Positions 22,610 to 35,075 of a stretch of DNA of 64,000 nt are shown in pieces. Positions within the stretch are counted from its first letter, which is position 1, and each line of letters starts with the position of its first letter. Position numbers and translations under genes: made by a program. The notes beneath the pieces were generated by a model. It searched no databases and was not told the DNA's origin. It was given only the letters and a program-made list of their open reading frames with translations. This DNA comes from Floccularia luteovirens (taxonomy: Eukaryota > Basidiomycota > Agaricomycetes > Agaricales > Squamanitaceae): contig VSJF01000003.1 of the NCBI GenBank assembly GCA_009739215.1, positions 1 through 64,000 on the forward strand, written 5' to 3'.

Positions 22610-24227
22610 ATGTCACGGTCAACGTCTGTGGAACTTGACCGACTTGGACCGCAACCACGACAATTAGCGCATTTCCTGAGCGAAGAAGATAGGCGTTCCC
22701 CAATCAGCGTACACGATATCTTTCCACAAACTTTATCCTACGATGAAGACACCCTGTCTTCTATCCACCCGCCTTGGAAACGTGAGCTCCATGCCCTGCT
22801 TGAGCAACCTACCTCATCAAACTCTGCCTTTTTCGTGCACATGCTATCTACATTCCTCATAGTTCTTTCAGCCATCGTAACGGTGTTGGAAACAGTCCCA
22901 GCATTTCATTCAATTTCCACTCGATTTTGGTTTGGAATTGAGACGAGTCTTGTTGCCCTTTTCACAGTGGAATACATAGCAAGATGTCTAGCGTGGAGTG
23001 CCTCATGGATTAGCTTGCTAAGTTGGATTTTTTGTAAGAAATCCGCTCGCTCAAACTAACATAGTACTGACATGACAGTAAACAAGCATTTTATGGAATC
23101 ATAGATCTACTTTCCGTATTACCTTATTACCTGGAGCTTATTCTGCGTCAGGACACTGTAAGCCTCCATTTTTCGTTTGAGAAGAACACACAATAAAACC
23201 CTAAACAGTCTGTCCTCTTTCGATTTTCTATATTGCGTATGTTTCGGCTTTTACGAGTCTTCAAGCCTTTCCGTCACAATCACACCATCCTATTGTATGA
23301 TCATTCCTTATAATCGGATTATGATTGCTTGACACCTCTATACAGGACAATTGAAGTCATGTACCTTTCCGTGAGGAGATCCCAACATGCACTCTTAGCC
23401 ATTGGTTTCTTCGTCGTTATGATATTAACGGTTTTTAGCACACTCTTGTATGTAATCTCACCGCCTTCTCGGCATATTCTCATTCCCTAGCGATAGGTAT
23501 TTCACAGAACGTGGTACCTGGGATGAAGTTCTGGAAACATTTGTGAACATAGATGGAGATCCAACACAATTTTCCGTACGTCAATGCTGACGTATAGGAG
23601 ATGTTTCCTGACTCCCATTTTATATCAGTCTATTCCAGCTGCAGCATGGTGCGTAATTTTCACCCGTTGTATATCTATGTAACGTTTCTGGTTTACGCTC
23701 GTGCCTTCAGGTTTGTTCTAGTTAGTAAGTTAATTCCCGTCTTCTTACTATAAACATCTAACTCACTTAATTACAGCAATAACTACAGTTGGTTATGGAG
23801 AGATAACCCCTCGCTCCTTCCTTGGTCGATTGGTTACACTCCCCATTTTGGTGTTCGGACTACTTCTCATCACTTTACCAAGTTTTGTTCTTGGGAGAGA
23901 GTTCAGCATTGTATGGGAGAAAATGACAAATAGTTATGTCAGTAAATTGATCATTCTTAACTTCGTCTTACTGACAGTTCACCTCAGTCTAAGGACGACG
24001 ATGCAGACACCAATGATCCTCGTAGGCAGCTCCTACACCACGATATCCATAGTAGTAGCCAGCGAGACCTCACAAACCTCAAACTAGCCCAAAATCAAAC
24101 CGAACTAAGTCGTCAGATATCTGAACTAAATGTGATTGTAGAACGCCAAGGACAAATGTTACAGCGAGCGCTGGCATTATTGGAAGAAAACACCAAAGGG
24201 AAAGGTGTGGAGAGATATGATTCATAG
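22610..24227 (+). CDS. Voltage-gated potassium channel (Shaker/Kv-like)
   Basis: Nine exons (22610-23033, 23087-23157, 23209-23294, 23346-23447, 23497-23575, 23629-23648, 23711-23724, 23777-23937, 23988-24227) give 398 residues. Six-segment architecture: hydrophobic S1 (FVHMLSTFLIVLSAIVTVLE), S2-S3, an arginine-rich S4 (FRFSILRMFRLLRVFKPFR), S5 and a pore with the K+ selectivity filter TTVGYGEITP, then S6. The C-terminal tail after S6 is helical (NLKLAQNQTELSRQISEL) and may mediate assembly. Likely a plasma- or organelle-membrane K+ channel opened by depolarisation. An upstream in-frame ATG at 22526 would add 28 residues; 22610 is preferred because the extension looks non-coding. Two microexons (20 and 14 nt) encode the pore loop. 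No frame damage. Confidence 0.9.
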
Positions 24228-24352
24228 AGGTTCACTACTTCCCTGATATACTACATTTATTAATGGAATCCATAATAGTCCATGCCACGCATGTATACTA
24301 GGTTGTTCACACATTACTACTAGCATCGTCAAGCAACTAATGGGAATCCTAA

Positions 24353-24901
24353 TCAAACCATATGCACCGCAATATTGTTGAGCTCAAGGACTGGGGATGG
24401 TCCGGCCTAAAATTTCTTAGAGTTAAATTGTCCAAACCACAGAAGTAATGAGGGCTTACACCAATTAAATGGAAGCGACTGACACTCAGCTGAGCTCTTC
24501 CCTTCTCGAAAAACTGGCTATTTGGGATGGTGACAGTAAAATTCTGGTACGGCCTGCCCGGCTGCTCATGCAACTGAGGATCGTAACTGCCCCGGAACAA
24601 GATAGAACCGATTTGCTCGCTTGGCGGCGCACAGGGGAAAGGATTGGTCGTTGGACACGACTGCAAACCAATGACAATGCCAACTTCTTGAGAACCTTGA
24701 AGGCTGTTCTGAATTCCTGGAGTGGTTAGAAAAATTCAACGATAACATGCATTCGGTGCATACTGGCCGAACCACTTGCACCGTGAATGGCTTTTCAATC
24801 TTTAGGGTAGCTCCTTCCAGCGGATATTCGATAAAGCTCCTTTGCGCAGCCGCTACACCAGCAAGCACAAGAAAAGCTAGAGACGACTCAACAAATTTCA
24901 T
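24353..24901 (-). CDS. Small secreted protein of a basidiomycete family, function unknown
   Basis: Three exons (24901-24764, 24708-24460, 24406-24353) give 146 residues. The N-terminus is a classical signal peptide (MKFVESSLAFLVLAGVAAAQ, cleavage after AAA or AQ). The mature part has a conserved-looking beta-rich core (YPLEGATLKIEKPFTVQVVR, PNSLQGSQEVGIVIGLQSC, GSILFRGSYDPQLHE, PYQNFTVTIP). I recall similar small secreted proteins in mushroom genomes, but no function is known to me. The second acceptor was chosen at AATTCAG so that RP-NSLQGSQEV stays in frame. Convergent with the K+ channel, 125 bases apart. Confidence 0.75.
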
Positions 24902-26844
24902 GACTAGATGGAAGTAGCAGAAAAGCTCCCAACAGAGCCCTGGTTGTTTATATATGCTAGCTGCTAACGAGTCCTAGTAAAGCCACGAACGGCGTTAGAG
25001 TGATAAAAGAATGATGACAAGAAAATCACCTCAATCAGGCAATGTTTCAGCGAGGTACGTTACTGTTCTGAACGAGTTGTTGGCACGTCAAGTTTGAAGT
25101 GGCAGGAAATCAACCATTACAGTAACCCTGCGGTGAATGCATGACCGCCTGATGGTCATTGATCATTATCACTATCACCCGGCTGACAAGGAGAGGCAAG
25201 CTCCACAGATAACTAACAATGAACAGGCGTCATAGACATATTCGAGGGGTTGAGTTTTGCACTGCTTGACACCTGAACTCCAAACAAATGGAATGAAGAA
25301 TGGTTTATGGGATGTCCATGTGGTCGTTGAATAACTCGCGGCATATTCAGGGTCAAGAAGAGGAATGAGTTCGTTCTCCTGCTCAGGAGCTAATACTTAT
25401 GGTCACCTGCTCCCAACACTCCTAAACGTATAATATTCCCATCACAGCCGAGCACAGAATTCTTTTGACGGCAGGCGAGATGATGGATTAATAGTTTCGG
25501 AGATGTCCAGATAGTACCCTTGAAAAGCAACCCGTATCTATCTATATCTATTGAAGAGAAACGGAATCGTAGGAGATATAGATCTGACCAACCTTTTTCG
25601 ATATGACCAGATCTCTGGATATGGCGTGTTTCATATGATGTTATCGTATTCCAAATATCACAGGATTCTGTGATAAGATATATAGTTCATTTCCATGGAG
25701 AAACCTTTTCTGAGCCCTGCGATCGCAACACTCAATAGCGTAAAGAATAAAAGCGGTCTGGATCTCGCCTGTCCGAATATGAGTAAATGCAGGCCATGAA
25801 GCTAAAAATCAAATCAATGCACTACCATGTTTTAAGCTTCCCGTTATTGTCCCGGAATTTACGGTCTATGAACGGAATTGGTTACAGCTGCATTTAGCAT
25901 ACTAACTTTATAGCGTTATATTGAATCACAAATGAAATGGTTAACCAGTCCGAACCTTATAGCACCCACTTCATTTGACGACAGCGGACCTCATGTATAG
26001 GACCACTCATGACCAAGATGCTTTTGTTTCAGAATTCTTAAGTAACCCTGAAGCAGTTTAGAAAATTGCGACGTGAGAGAGCGCGGGAGAGGATGATGGC
26101 TCTGGTAAGAGGATTATCATACTAACTGGGAGATTCTTGCTTGTTTATCCAAATCGTTACGAACAAACAATAAATTACGTAATTATTCTAACCATATTTT
26201 GGGGGATTCAACAATATATAATCTTAATTAAAACAACAAGTATGCATATCAAATGGGAACATGTATCAATGAATTTCATCTCACTCTTCCTTAATTTTAG
26301 AAGTCTAAGAAGGGCTTCGGGTCAATCCAGCGCACAAATTCCATGCTGTACTCAGGGTGGCGTCAGTTTCTTCATCTTCTCTCCAGGTACTTACTTACAT
26401 AGGCTTCAACTTCGCATAGTAACCGAATCCCACCTCATTCAATTGTACTCAATTGTCGTACCACCAGACCTCTCACGCGGCAGCAGTTCTGCGTTGGGCG
26501 CCCTGGCAGACTTTCTACCGATCCACGATATTTTCCAGCCGACGGGGTACATCCGGTTTGGATGGTTCTTTTAAAGTGGCATTCTATTCTATCGATAGCC
26601 ACCATCAGCGTGCTTGGCACTCATGAGGGATCTCATGCAGGATGTAAGTCCTACCCGGAAATTACGAAATGCCTTTGAGGGTGAGTGCGCGTTTCCCCTT
26701 CTATGCTATCTAGCTCCGAAGAAGAAAATAACATGGGGGTTGGAAGGTTCTATCCCGAATGTTTGTACAACCCATGACGAAAACGTTGACCTGCATGTAC
26801 TCTGCATATTTTGCTCTTATTAGACTGGCTTTGGTTGCCAATAA
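24902..26844. other. Intergenic region about 1.9 kb, no supported gene
   Basis: A 145-codon ORF at 26137-26574 has no recognisable motif and could be spurious. The stretch 26320-26700 is less AT-rich than its surroundings and may hold a decayed gene, but I cannot name it. Confidence 0.4.
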
Positions 26845-27646
26845 ATGTTTCGCCTTAAGGAACTATTTGAGCAAACACATCTCATGTCGCTCTTGAAAAT
26901 ACCAATCATTATCATCGATGCTATCTGCATGGTGGTAACCTCACTTCCACCCAATCCTGCTGTTACGTGCTCAGAACGGATTATTCCCGACTGGCGAGAA
27001 CATTTCGTACGGCTCCTAAGGCGACCGTGCATAATTTATCGGGTATGCTTGGCATATCAGAAATCAAACATTTCACTTATCATTCTGCAATTAGGCCATA
27101 TATAGGCTCTCAAACCTCATAGAAATTATTGTCATACTTGCCAGTCGCAATCCGTCATCTTCAACGGCCCAACCGCTACTCCGACTGCTCCTCATCGATG
27201 AAAATGATGCACAGCGTATTCGTGTTACTCCAGTCACCATTATTGGTATTTCGATAACCCTCCTTGGAATGTTGCTACGCCTCAGATGTTACAATGCGCT
27301 CGGGTACTTTTTCACATTTGAACTGTGTATCCGAGACAATCATACGCTCATAAGCAACGGGCCTTACGCTTATATTCGACATCCGAGCTATGTTGGCCTC
27401 ATTATGACAATCATCGGGGCCGTCATAACTAATGCAAAGGGATCCTGGGTGATTGAATGTGGGATCCTGGGCACATCAATGGGTTGTTTACTGTTCGGAA
27501 TTTGGATACTAATTGCATTGTCGGTCATTTTGAGTCTTATTCTCCGCATTCCTAGTGAGGATGATATTCTGAAGAAACATTTTGGAGAACAGTGGGTAGC
27601 GTGGTCGGAAAGGGTGAGATACAAGCTTATTCCCGGCATTTTTTAA
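26845..27646 (+). CDS. Isoprenylcysteine/phospholipid methyltransferase-like membrane protein (ICMT family)
   Basis: Two exons (26845-27042, 27095-27646) give 249 residues; an ATG at 26884 is an alternative start. The C-terminal half has the ICMT/PEMT signature SNGPYAYIRHPSYVGL and the tail EDDILKKHFGEQWVAWSERV with RYKLIPGIF, and several hydrophobic segments. ICMT enzymes methylate the C-terminal prenylcysteine of Ras-like proteins and a-type pheromones in the ER membrane; related fungal paralogues have unknown substrates. The N-terminal part (MSLLKIPIIIIDAICM) is the first membrane span. No frame damage. Convergent with the dehydrogenase gene, about 190 bases apart. Confidence 0.82.
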
Positions 27647-27834
27647 TTTGTGACTGTAAAACTACTTTGTTTCCCCCACCAATTTGATGACTTAATGTAA
27701 AAAAGATTTGGATCATTTGTAACATCATAGTAACCTTGAATTTCGTGTGCTCTCGAATGTTTTCTACATACCCTGTTCTAGTTCCTTCTGTGTACATACT
27801 ACGGAGTACATGAGTAGAGTAGATAGTAGGAGTG

Positions 27835-29009
27835 TTATGTGCTGGAAACCCGGGTAATCTCCTTTTCAATTGCATGCCCGAGACTTTCTGTCGTTCCTTT
27901 ACCTTGCATATCGGGTGTCAAGGTTTCCAAATCGCCTCTGGCCAAGACCCTCTCGATCGCTTGCATAAGTGCGGATGCTGCTTCCTTCTCCCCAAGGTGG
28001 TCAAGCATCATTTGACCAGCCCAAATCATGCCAACGGGATTTGCGATTCCCTTTCCCGCAATATCCGGGGCACTCCCATGAACGGGCTCAAAAAGGCTGG
28101 GAAACCACTCTTTGTCTTGGTCACCCCGTTTTGCGGAAGGATTAAGGTTTGCGGATGGTGCGATACCTATCGTACCGGTACATGCAGGGCCAAGATCCGA
28201 TAGAATGTCACCAAAAAGATTGGATCCAACAACAACATCGAATATATGGGGTCTCAGGACGAAGTGTGCGCAAAGGATATCGATGTGGTACTTGTCGACC
28301 GTTACATCAGGATACTCTTTACTTATTTCTTCGACCCTCTCATCCCAATATGGCATGGTGATAGATATTCCATTCGACTTTGTAGCAGACGTAAGTTTTT
28401 TGGCGGGGCGACTTCTGGCGACCTCAAAGGCATATCGTACAACGCGGTCCACTCCGGTCCTTGTGAATACTGTAGTTCTGTATCACGGTTTCTCGGTCTG
28501 TGCCTTCGAATATCTTTCCTCCAATGGAGCTGTATTCTCCTTCTGTATTTTCACGTACGGTGACGAAATCAATTGATCTTCCGGAACGGTTGGCTAAGGG
28601 AGATTGTACGCCTGGCATCAGGCGGCAGGGCCGAAGGTTTATGTATTGGTCGAACTCCCTGCGAAACGTGAGTATGCTTCCCCACAGCGAAATGTGATCT
28701 GGGACGGTGGATGGTTCTCCAACTATACAATTTATGAACTTAAATCTTTCGTACAAGGAGGAAAATCAGATTATCCTTACCTGCCCCAAAGAATATTGCG
28801 TCGCACGCTTGCAAATGCTGTTTCCAGTCTGGTGGAAGCATAACGCCGTGTTCAAGATAATAAGTGCATGATGCCCATGATAAATGCCGCAATTCGAGTT
28901 TAAACCCGAATATCTGTGCACAACTCTCCAGGCAACGTAGTGCAGGTGGCATGACCTCTGTTCCTATTCCATCTCCAGGCAAAACAGCAATCGTGTAAGA
29001 GCGCGACAT
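27835..29009 (-). CDS. Tartrate/D-malate dehydrogenase-like protein (IPMDH superfamily), one extra base
   Basis: Two exons (29009-28781 and 28722-27835) give about 371 residues once one extra base near 28473 is ignored. The N-terminus SYTIAVLPGDGIGTEVMPPA, the substrate loop DFVTVRENTEGEYSS, the metal-binding GSNLFGDILSDLGP and FEPVHGSAPDIAGKGIANP place it in the isopropylmalate/isocitrate/tartrate dehydrogenase superfamily; the pattern fits the TtuC/DmlA group, which oxidatively decarboxylates D-malate or tartrate with NAD. At 28473 ETVIQN must join VFTRTGVDRVVRYAFEV by skipping one A; no intron fits. An in-frame ATG at 29090 would add 27 residues with arginines (MARLLAGNPRRLIKP), possibly a mitochondrial presequence. 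Confidence 0.87.
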
Positions 29010-29090
29010 GATGGTCGACGTGTATACCGTTTCAGCATATGGGATAGGTTTTATGAGACGACGAGGATTCCCGGCAAGAAGCCGGGCCAA

Positions 29091-29822
29091 ATGTCATGCG
29101 GACATCCGAATGTTGTATGGTGAGTCGCGAATTCGGTAAATCCTTCCCAGACATATCCTTAATTTATTTATTTTCTTCCTTCATTACCCCCATGACCACC
29201 ACTCACTGTATTGTCCATAAAATGGATGAGTGTAAACTCTCGCAGGGTCTTTTCGCTGTTGCCAACCCAGTAACACTTCCTATATGCCCATGCTGTAATC
29301 CATTCCGTCCGTACAAACTTTGCCTCATTTCGTCTTGGCATGTCTTCCCCACGTTATGGACAGCCATGAAGGGATATGTATGCCAACCAAATGCGGTGGC
29401 AAGATAAGCTCACCATGTTGCTACCACCAATGGAACTGGCAGGAATTTTGGATACTAAGTTCCTTTGGATGCTGAAAACTCACCTTTCAACGTTTTGCAA
29501 TGGGACTCGAAGAGTAAGTAAGACTGGAAGGAAGAATAAAGAGTAGTTAAGAGGCGTAAGTTGTTATCATTGATCACAGTTGTTCATCAGGGGTTCAGGG
29601 ACATTTGTTGTGGTGGATACAAGTACATAACGCTCACAAATTTCAAGAAAATTTTGCTCGTTTAGACCCAGGTCTCCCTCGCTTCCCTCTTTTCTGTCTC
29701 TTTTCCATCTGGTAACCTACTCGATTTTTCTTTTTTCTCATCTCAACCACAGTAAGTTGCTGGAAAATCTTTTTTTCTCGTTTCTTTACCATTTCGAACA
29801 GGGTCAAACTAAATTGTTCCAA
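29091..29822. other. Divergent intergenic region dehydrogenase / F-box gene
   Basis: No coding signal that I can support. A pyrimidine-rich stretch at about 29670-29800 precedes the F-box start, as often seen at fungal promoters. Confidence 0.4.
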
Positions 29823-31518
29823 ATGGCATTCCATCAAAATGTATTCGGGAACGAGCATTACACAGTCCCACTAAGCTTCGACAGAGTTAATGAAGGCCGC
29901 TGCTTGACTTCACGTTTCATTCTTTTCCGACTTCCTATTGAATTGTTCAGATGTGTAACACCATATCTTCTCTCCTTCCGATCTTTCGTCGTTGGCTCTA
30001 GTCGATCGAGACTGTCGTCAACTAGCTCAATCAGTCCAATTTGCAGAATTTACATCGCTCTATGGCGAGCTCAATCCCATATTCCTTGACGATATCACCA
30101 ACCCCAATTTACGCAGTGTGCGTACCTGCATCCGTCGGTTGAATATTGGAAATATCAACAGGAACTATACCGGTGTAGATTCTCTGCAAAGCGGAAAGGA
30201 GCTGATAAAACACATGGAAGATGCTTGTCTAGAAAAAATCTGCCGGATTACCCAAAACTCCTTGTCAAACCTCCATATTTTGGACTGGAGCATATTTTGT
30301 ACACTCTCCCCGCAGATGATAGCTTACATTACTACGTCACAGATCAAACATCTACGTTTGAGTAACGTTCGAATTGGCAAAGACTACGCTGTCGGCACGG
30401 AACAGTCCTGTACTTCGAAATTTGAATTAGCGACGCTTGTCATCAACTTTGCAGATTCCACAAATGATTCGGTATACAACTCTATTGTTATCTTTCTGCA
30501 CAACCTACTAGGACGATGCGCCAAAACCTTGTGTCGGCTGGAGGTCAGAGGGGATTTCGAAAGTGGTGAAAACATTTGCTATCAAGCCTTAACTTCGTTG
30601 TCGTTCCCAAATCTCCAAGACCTTACCTTGGCTGCTCCATTTCCTTCGAGCATGTATACTGAATTACTTGGAAAAGGCACAAAATTACGATCGCTGCTCG
30701 TCAATGATCGCCACACACATCTCTTAGACTTTCTCTGTTCACGTGGTCAGATCCCTACCTTGGAATCCTTATATTGGCAGAACGTTACCAATTCCAGGCT
30801 TATACACCATTGTATGCTAGAATTCGTGCAGAGCAATCCTCAAATTGCTAACCTCAGAACATCTAATACCCTCCCCATTTCTTTCCTTGACTCACGCCTT
30901 ATTCCCGCTCTTCAAAATGGATTCCACGATCTGTCCTGTCTTCATTTATGGTGGGATTCTACAACTATAACCAGAGAGTCTTTAAGCGCCATTGGGAGCA
31001 TCACCTCAATTGAACACCTATGGTTATCGGTGGGATCCGCATATGGTTATCAACTCGTATGGGAGATTGACCATGAAACACTTCTTGCGACCCTTCGGTC
31101 ACTCCGGAATCTACGATCAATCGGATTCTTATGCGATTCGTACCGCGTCAACTCTTATCATCCACTGCTGGGATCATCTGTGTCGGTCTATTACGTAGAA
31201 AAGGTACTTCCTCAGGACGTTCTGAACTCTATCGAGTGGCAAGGAATGGATTCAGAGAGCCTCGTTACACTCGATGAAGCCTTGCAAATAAGAGACCAGC
31301 TAATCAGCAAGACTTGGGAAAAATGGCATCAGGCTCGGATGATCGATATAGCTTCCAAATATGCGAAAGTATTCATCAATCTGAATTGGTGTTTCATTGG
31401 TCAACTTGAGATCGAAATAAAAAATTCAAACGCCGGCAAGGAAATCGGTGTGGTATGCGATAGTAGGGATCCCTGTGGTCTTTCTCTGCGAAGGAAGTGG
31501 TCTACGCTCCAGACATAG
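29823..31518 (+). CDS. F-box / leucine-rich-repeat-like protein, one extra base
   Basis: A single-exon gene of about 564 codons if one extra C near 29978 is skipped. The first frame ends in an F-box start (FRLPIELFRCVTPYLLSF); the second continues it (LALVDRDCRQLAQSVQFAEF) and runs intact to 31518. F-box proteins recruit substrates to SCF ubiquitin ligases, and large families with degenerate LRR-like C-termini are typical of Agaricomycetes. The C-terminal region shows LRR-like strands (IKHLRLSNVRI, LSCLHLW, SIEHLWLSV). The substrate cannot be guessed. If the extra base is real, the intact ORF would start at 29992 and lack the F-box. Confidence 0.75.
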
Positions 31519-32248
31519 AGTACAATTTCAAGTATCGGCATCGACGTTATGGATTATAGATTTTAGAAGTGAAATATAATGGTTAACGGAATGAAGTGAG
31601 CGATGTACTCGAGTAGCATCGGAACTTTTACTTGTGGTACTTATTTAAAACTCTATATTCTCTTTTTAAGCTTACTTGCCTCGGGGAACGCATCTCAACA
31701 TGTGACAATTTACATTCACACCGTAAAACTATAAATAAACCACCAATGGCACAAACATACAATATAAAGTACTATCCTGGAATAGTCGCAAGCCAGGTGT
31801 GAAAAGAAGTTTCGGACCATCCGCAGCTAGTCCCATTGGCCACACGCCACTATAAATTTCATACGTTACAACAAATCTTCGGTCGCTAAGCCTAGTTATA
31901 CTTGGTGAGCTTTCAAAAATGACCGGTAAACAAGTATCCTTCTTCTTTACTCGTCTCACAAACCGAGCCGAATCGGTGGTGTAATAGACTCACTGCTTAT
32001 ACCTATTCCCGGCTCCTCATGCGACAAGTTCGACAAAGTTATGGCTAAAAATAAACACCCGTCGAAGAGTATTGACACTACAATTGGTTCCCCACAGGTA
32101 GTTGATGGCGTGCACATGTAACCTCTATCCGGAAAAGATTCTTATCATGGGGCCTCAAAGTCCGCACAGTATAAGTTCTAGGTGCTTAGTACCTAGAACC
32201 GACTAATAGTGGACATCTCTTTCTCTCGCTAATATTTCCACTCTCACC
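31519..32248. other. Intergenic region between two tandem plus-strand genes
   Basis: No gene seen. The 3' part (about 32170-32248) likely holds the transporter promoter and leader. A short self-complementary element GGTGCTTAGTACCTAGAACC lies at 32182. Confidence 0.4.
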
Positions 32249-34858
32249 ATGTCTGCAGAAGAGAAAACCTCCATTTCTCCAGATCGAAAAGTTTCTGGCT
32301 CAGTAAAGTCTATCGACCATGTTTACGTCTCATCTGGACTCGAGCCTGTAGTTTTCGAAGAATACCTGCATTACTCAGCCATACAGCGGCGAGAGGAGGA
32401 CAATCTCTTAACAGGTACACCGGGAAAGGATAGGCTGGCCAAGTTCTCAGATCATAAAGGCCCCAACGTCAATATCCACAGAGATGGAGCTGATGATCCC
32501 CCAATGACCGAAGAACAAGAAGAATCTGCCAATGCTGCAAGAGCACTACGTCTAGCTTCCTGGGCATCTGTCTTTTATCTTATCACAACCGACATTCTTG
32601 GACCATTTAACGCGCCATTCGCAATTTCACAAGTCGGATGGGTCCCTGGTGGGTTACTCACTCGTGTGTGCTAAGATCATGCTGATATACTAACTGTATC
32701 TTTGTTTAAGGAATCATCCTTTACTTTTTCAGTTGAGTTCATTTCTTGAGAGGATCATAAAAATTGCTGACACTTAAAAATAGTGGGATTGATGGCATTA
32801 TATACGGGACTAATCCTCTGGAGATTATACCTTCGTTTGGATTCCCTGCGTTATCCCTTGAAAACATACGCAGATATCGCAGAGCGCATCTACGGAAGGA
32901 CTGCTCGTCACGTCTGCACTTTACTTCAGAGCTTACAACTTTTAATAAATGTTTGTAATATTCCTACTTCCGTCCGCTGCATGCTAACGGTGTCATCAAA
33001 TGTGTAGGTAGCAACTATCTGCTTGGCGAACGGCCAGGCATTATCACAGATAGCAAACAGAAAGGTTAGCTATATTGTTATAATTAAAACTGGGCTCTTC
33101 TGATTTATTGCCCTTTAGCTATGCTTCTCGATATGTATCTTGATTTGGGCGTTGTTAGGCATGTTTATTGGCCAAATCCGAACACTCAAGGTGACTTGCT
33201 CCTCGTAGTTCGTTATTTTTAACCCATCTGACTAAATCCAAGGCATACGGATGGTTAGCCAACAGTGCCGTATGGTTAGAAAATGTACATTCAATCAATC
33301 CTGGTTTGTACGCTGACCTTTTGTGGCAGGATTAATCTTTCCATCATCTTTATTTCAATGGGTTTCATTGCCCATAGCACTCCAAATTTCGAGGCCGCGA
33401 TGAAATCTCTGGGAGTTTCTCCTGGTCCTGTTGTGACAAAAGCGTTCGGTACCCTTCCGCTGTTCTCCCAGGTGAGTTGGCCAAAAATCGAAAGTAGTCA
33501 TAGCCATTAAGTTCTAAATAGGTGAATGGTATCATGAACATGGTCAGTTTATATTTGGCTACGTATATATGGATGATATGGATGATAATCATCTCAACGC
33601 AAACAAAACCAGGTCTTTGCATATGGAGGCGCAATGATTTTCCCTGAAATGGTACGTCAGGTTTATAAAGATCTAACTGTTCCATTCAATTGACACATGA
33701 CATAACTACCATAGATGGCTGAGATGCGCCGTCCAATGGACTTTTGGAAGGGAATGGTAAGTTGACAATTGGTAATTCAGCCAGACGAATTCTCATTCGA
33801 TATAGGTTCTAGCGCAGAGCCTGATTTTTTCAGCATATCTACTTTACGGTGCCTACGTTTATGTTAGTATATGGTCCTAATTTAAGCGTTAGAGAAGTTA
33901 ATGGGGTGGCATTGCAGGCGTTTCAAGGACAATTTACCCTACCTCTTGCGTTTCAAGGTATCGCTAAACATTCGTGGCAAACAGTTGGTGAGTAACTAGT
34001 CTATAACTTAATGTTCGGGACTGATTCGGTGAAGGTAACGTACTGTCACTCGTTACGGGGATGATTGCCGCCGGACTGTATGGAAATATTGGAATCAGTT
34101 AGTAATAGTGTGGTTGCAATATTTACATCCCTATTGACAGCACCAACCAGAGGTCGTCTACATCAATGTGATAGAAGGTATGCTCAAAGGACCCCGTCTT
34201 ATGACAACAAAAGGCAGATTTGTATGGTCTAGTGAGTGTATGTGCTTTTCCGTTTTAGCTTGGTTTACAACTGTTCCATAGGTTTGGTCATAATATATTG
34301 GGCCCTTGGTAAGCATCTGAATGAACTTTGGCTTAGTGAAAAAGACACTAACCTGGGACTACAGCATTCATAGTCGGATCAGCCATTCCCCAGGTCCAAT
34401 CGATCAGTGGCTTGATTGCTGCGATCGCAATCATGCAGTTTACTTACTCTTTCCCACCATTCCTTCGTTTCGGATATGATGTCATAACTGATGCTATGGC
34501 TGCTGATGGCCCGTACGCACCTGGGATGGGAACAAGTGGAAGGATCGATAGTTGGAGTCAATGGTCTCGTTGGAGAAGAGTTCGTCTATTTAGTTACCTG
34601 CTATTCAGTTTGAAGCTGATCATATTGCTCCCTATAGGGTCTATTCAGCGGCCGGTGGTACTTCAAGCTTTTCAATCTAGCAATCTCTCTTGGTGGCTTA
34701 GCAATGGCCTGTCTTGGTAGTTGTTGTTTTCGTAATTATGAATATTTGTCGCTGACTCCCTGTTGCTTTTAGGTATGTGGGGTGCTGGAGAATCTATCAA
34801 AGCGGCGTTCCAGAATGATGGCGCTGCGACATCGTTTGGTTGTGGCTCGCCCGTTTGA
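32249..34858 (+). CDS. AVT/MTR-type amino-acid transporter (Aa_trans family), 19 exons
   Basis: Exons (first 32249-32648, last 34773-34858) join in phase throughout to give 544 residues. A hydrophilic N-terminal tail of about 105 residues precedes the first span (ASWASVFYLITTDILGPFN). Conserved family peptides follow: YLRLDSLRYPLKTYADIAER, IYGRTARHVCTLLQSLQLLI, GGAMIFPEMMAEMRRPMDFW, QGQFTLPLAFQGI, QFTYSFPPFLRFGYD. About eleven hydrophobic segments are seen. Such carriers move neutral or aromatic amino acids across plasma or vacuolar membranes (as Neurospora Mtr); substrate not predictable here. The gene is unusually fragmented, with exons of 18, 21, 21, 27, 27, 32 and 39 nt. No frame damage. 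Confidence 0.9.
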
Positions 34859-35075
34859 GAGCACCGACATACTATTCGTAGTTAATAATGTGTATCATGT
34901 ATCATGTAAATTTAACGAAAATATATAAAACATTGCTTTTGCCCTTCAGTTTCCTGTCGTAGCACGTGATATGGGATGCGTAAGACGTTCCCACCTTCTC
35001 ACGTGGCAGACAACGGACAAGCTTGACCATCAACTGCCACCACCTTTTCCGCAAGTCCTCCTCTGATATACAAAG

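Noticed and set aside
26137..26574. 145-codon ORF upstream of the ICMT-like gene
   Set aside because: No motif, no signal peptide or splice pattern; kept only as part of the intergenic note.
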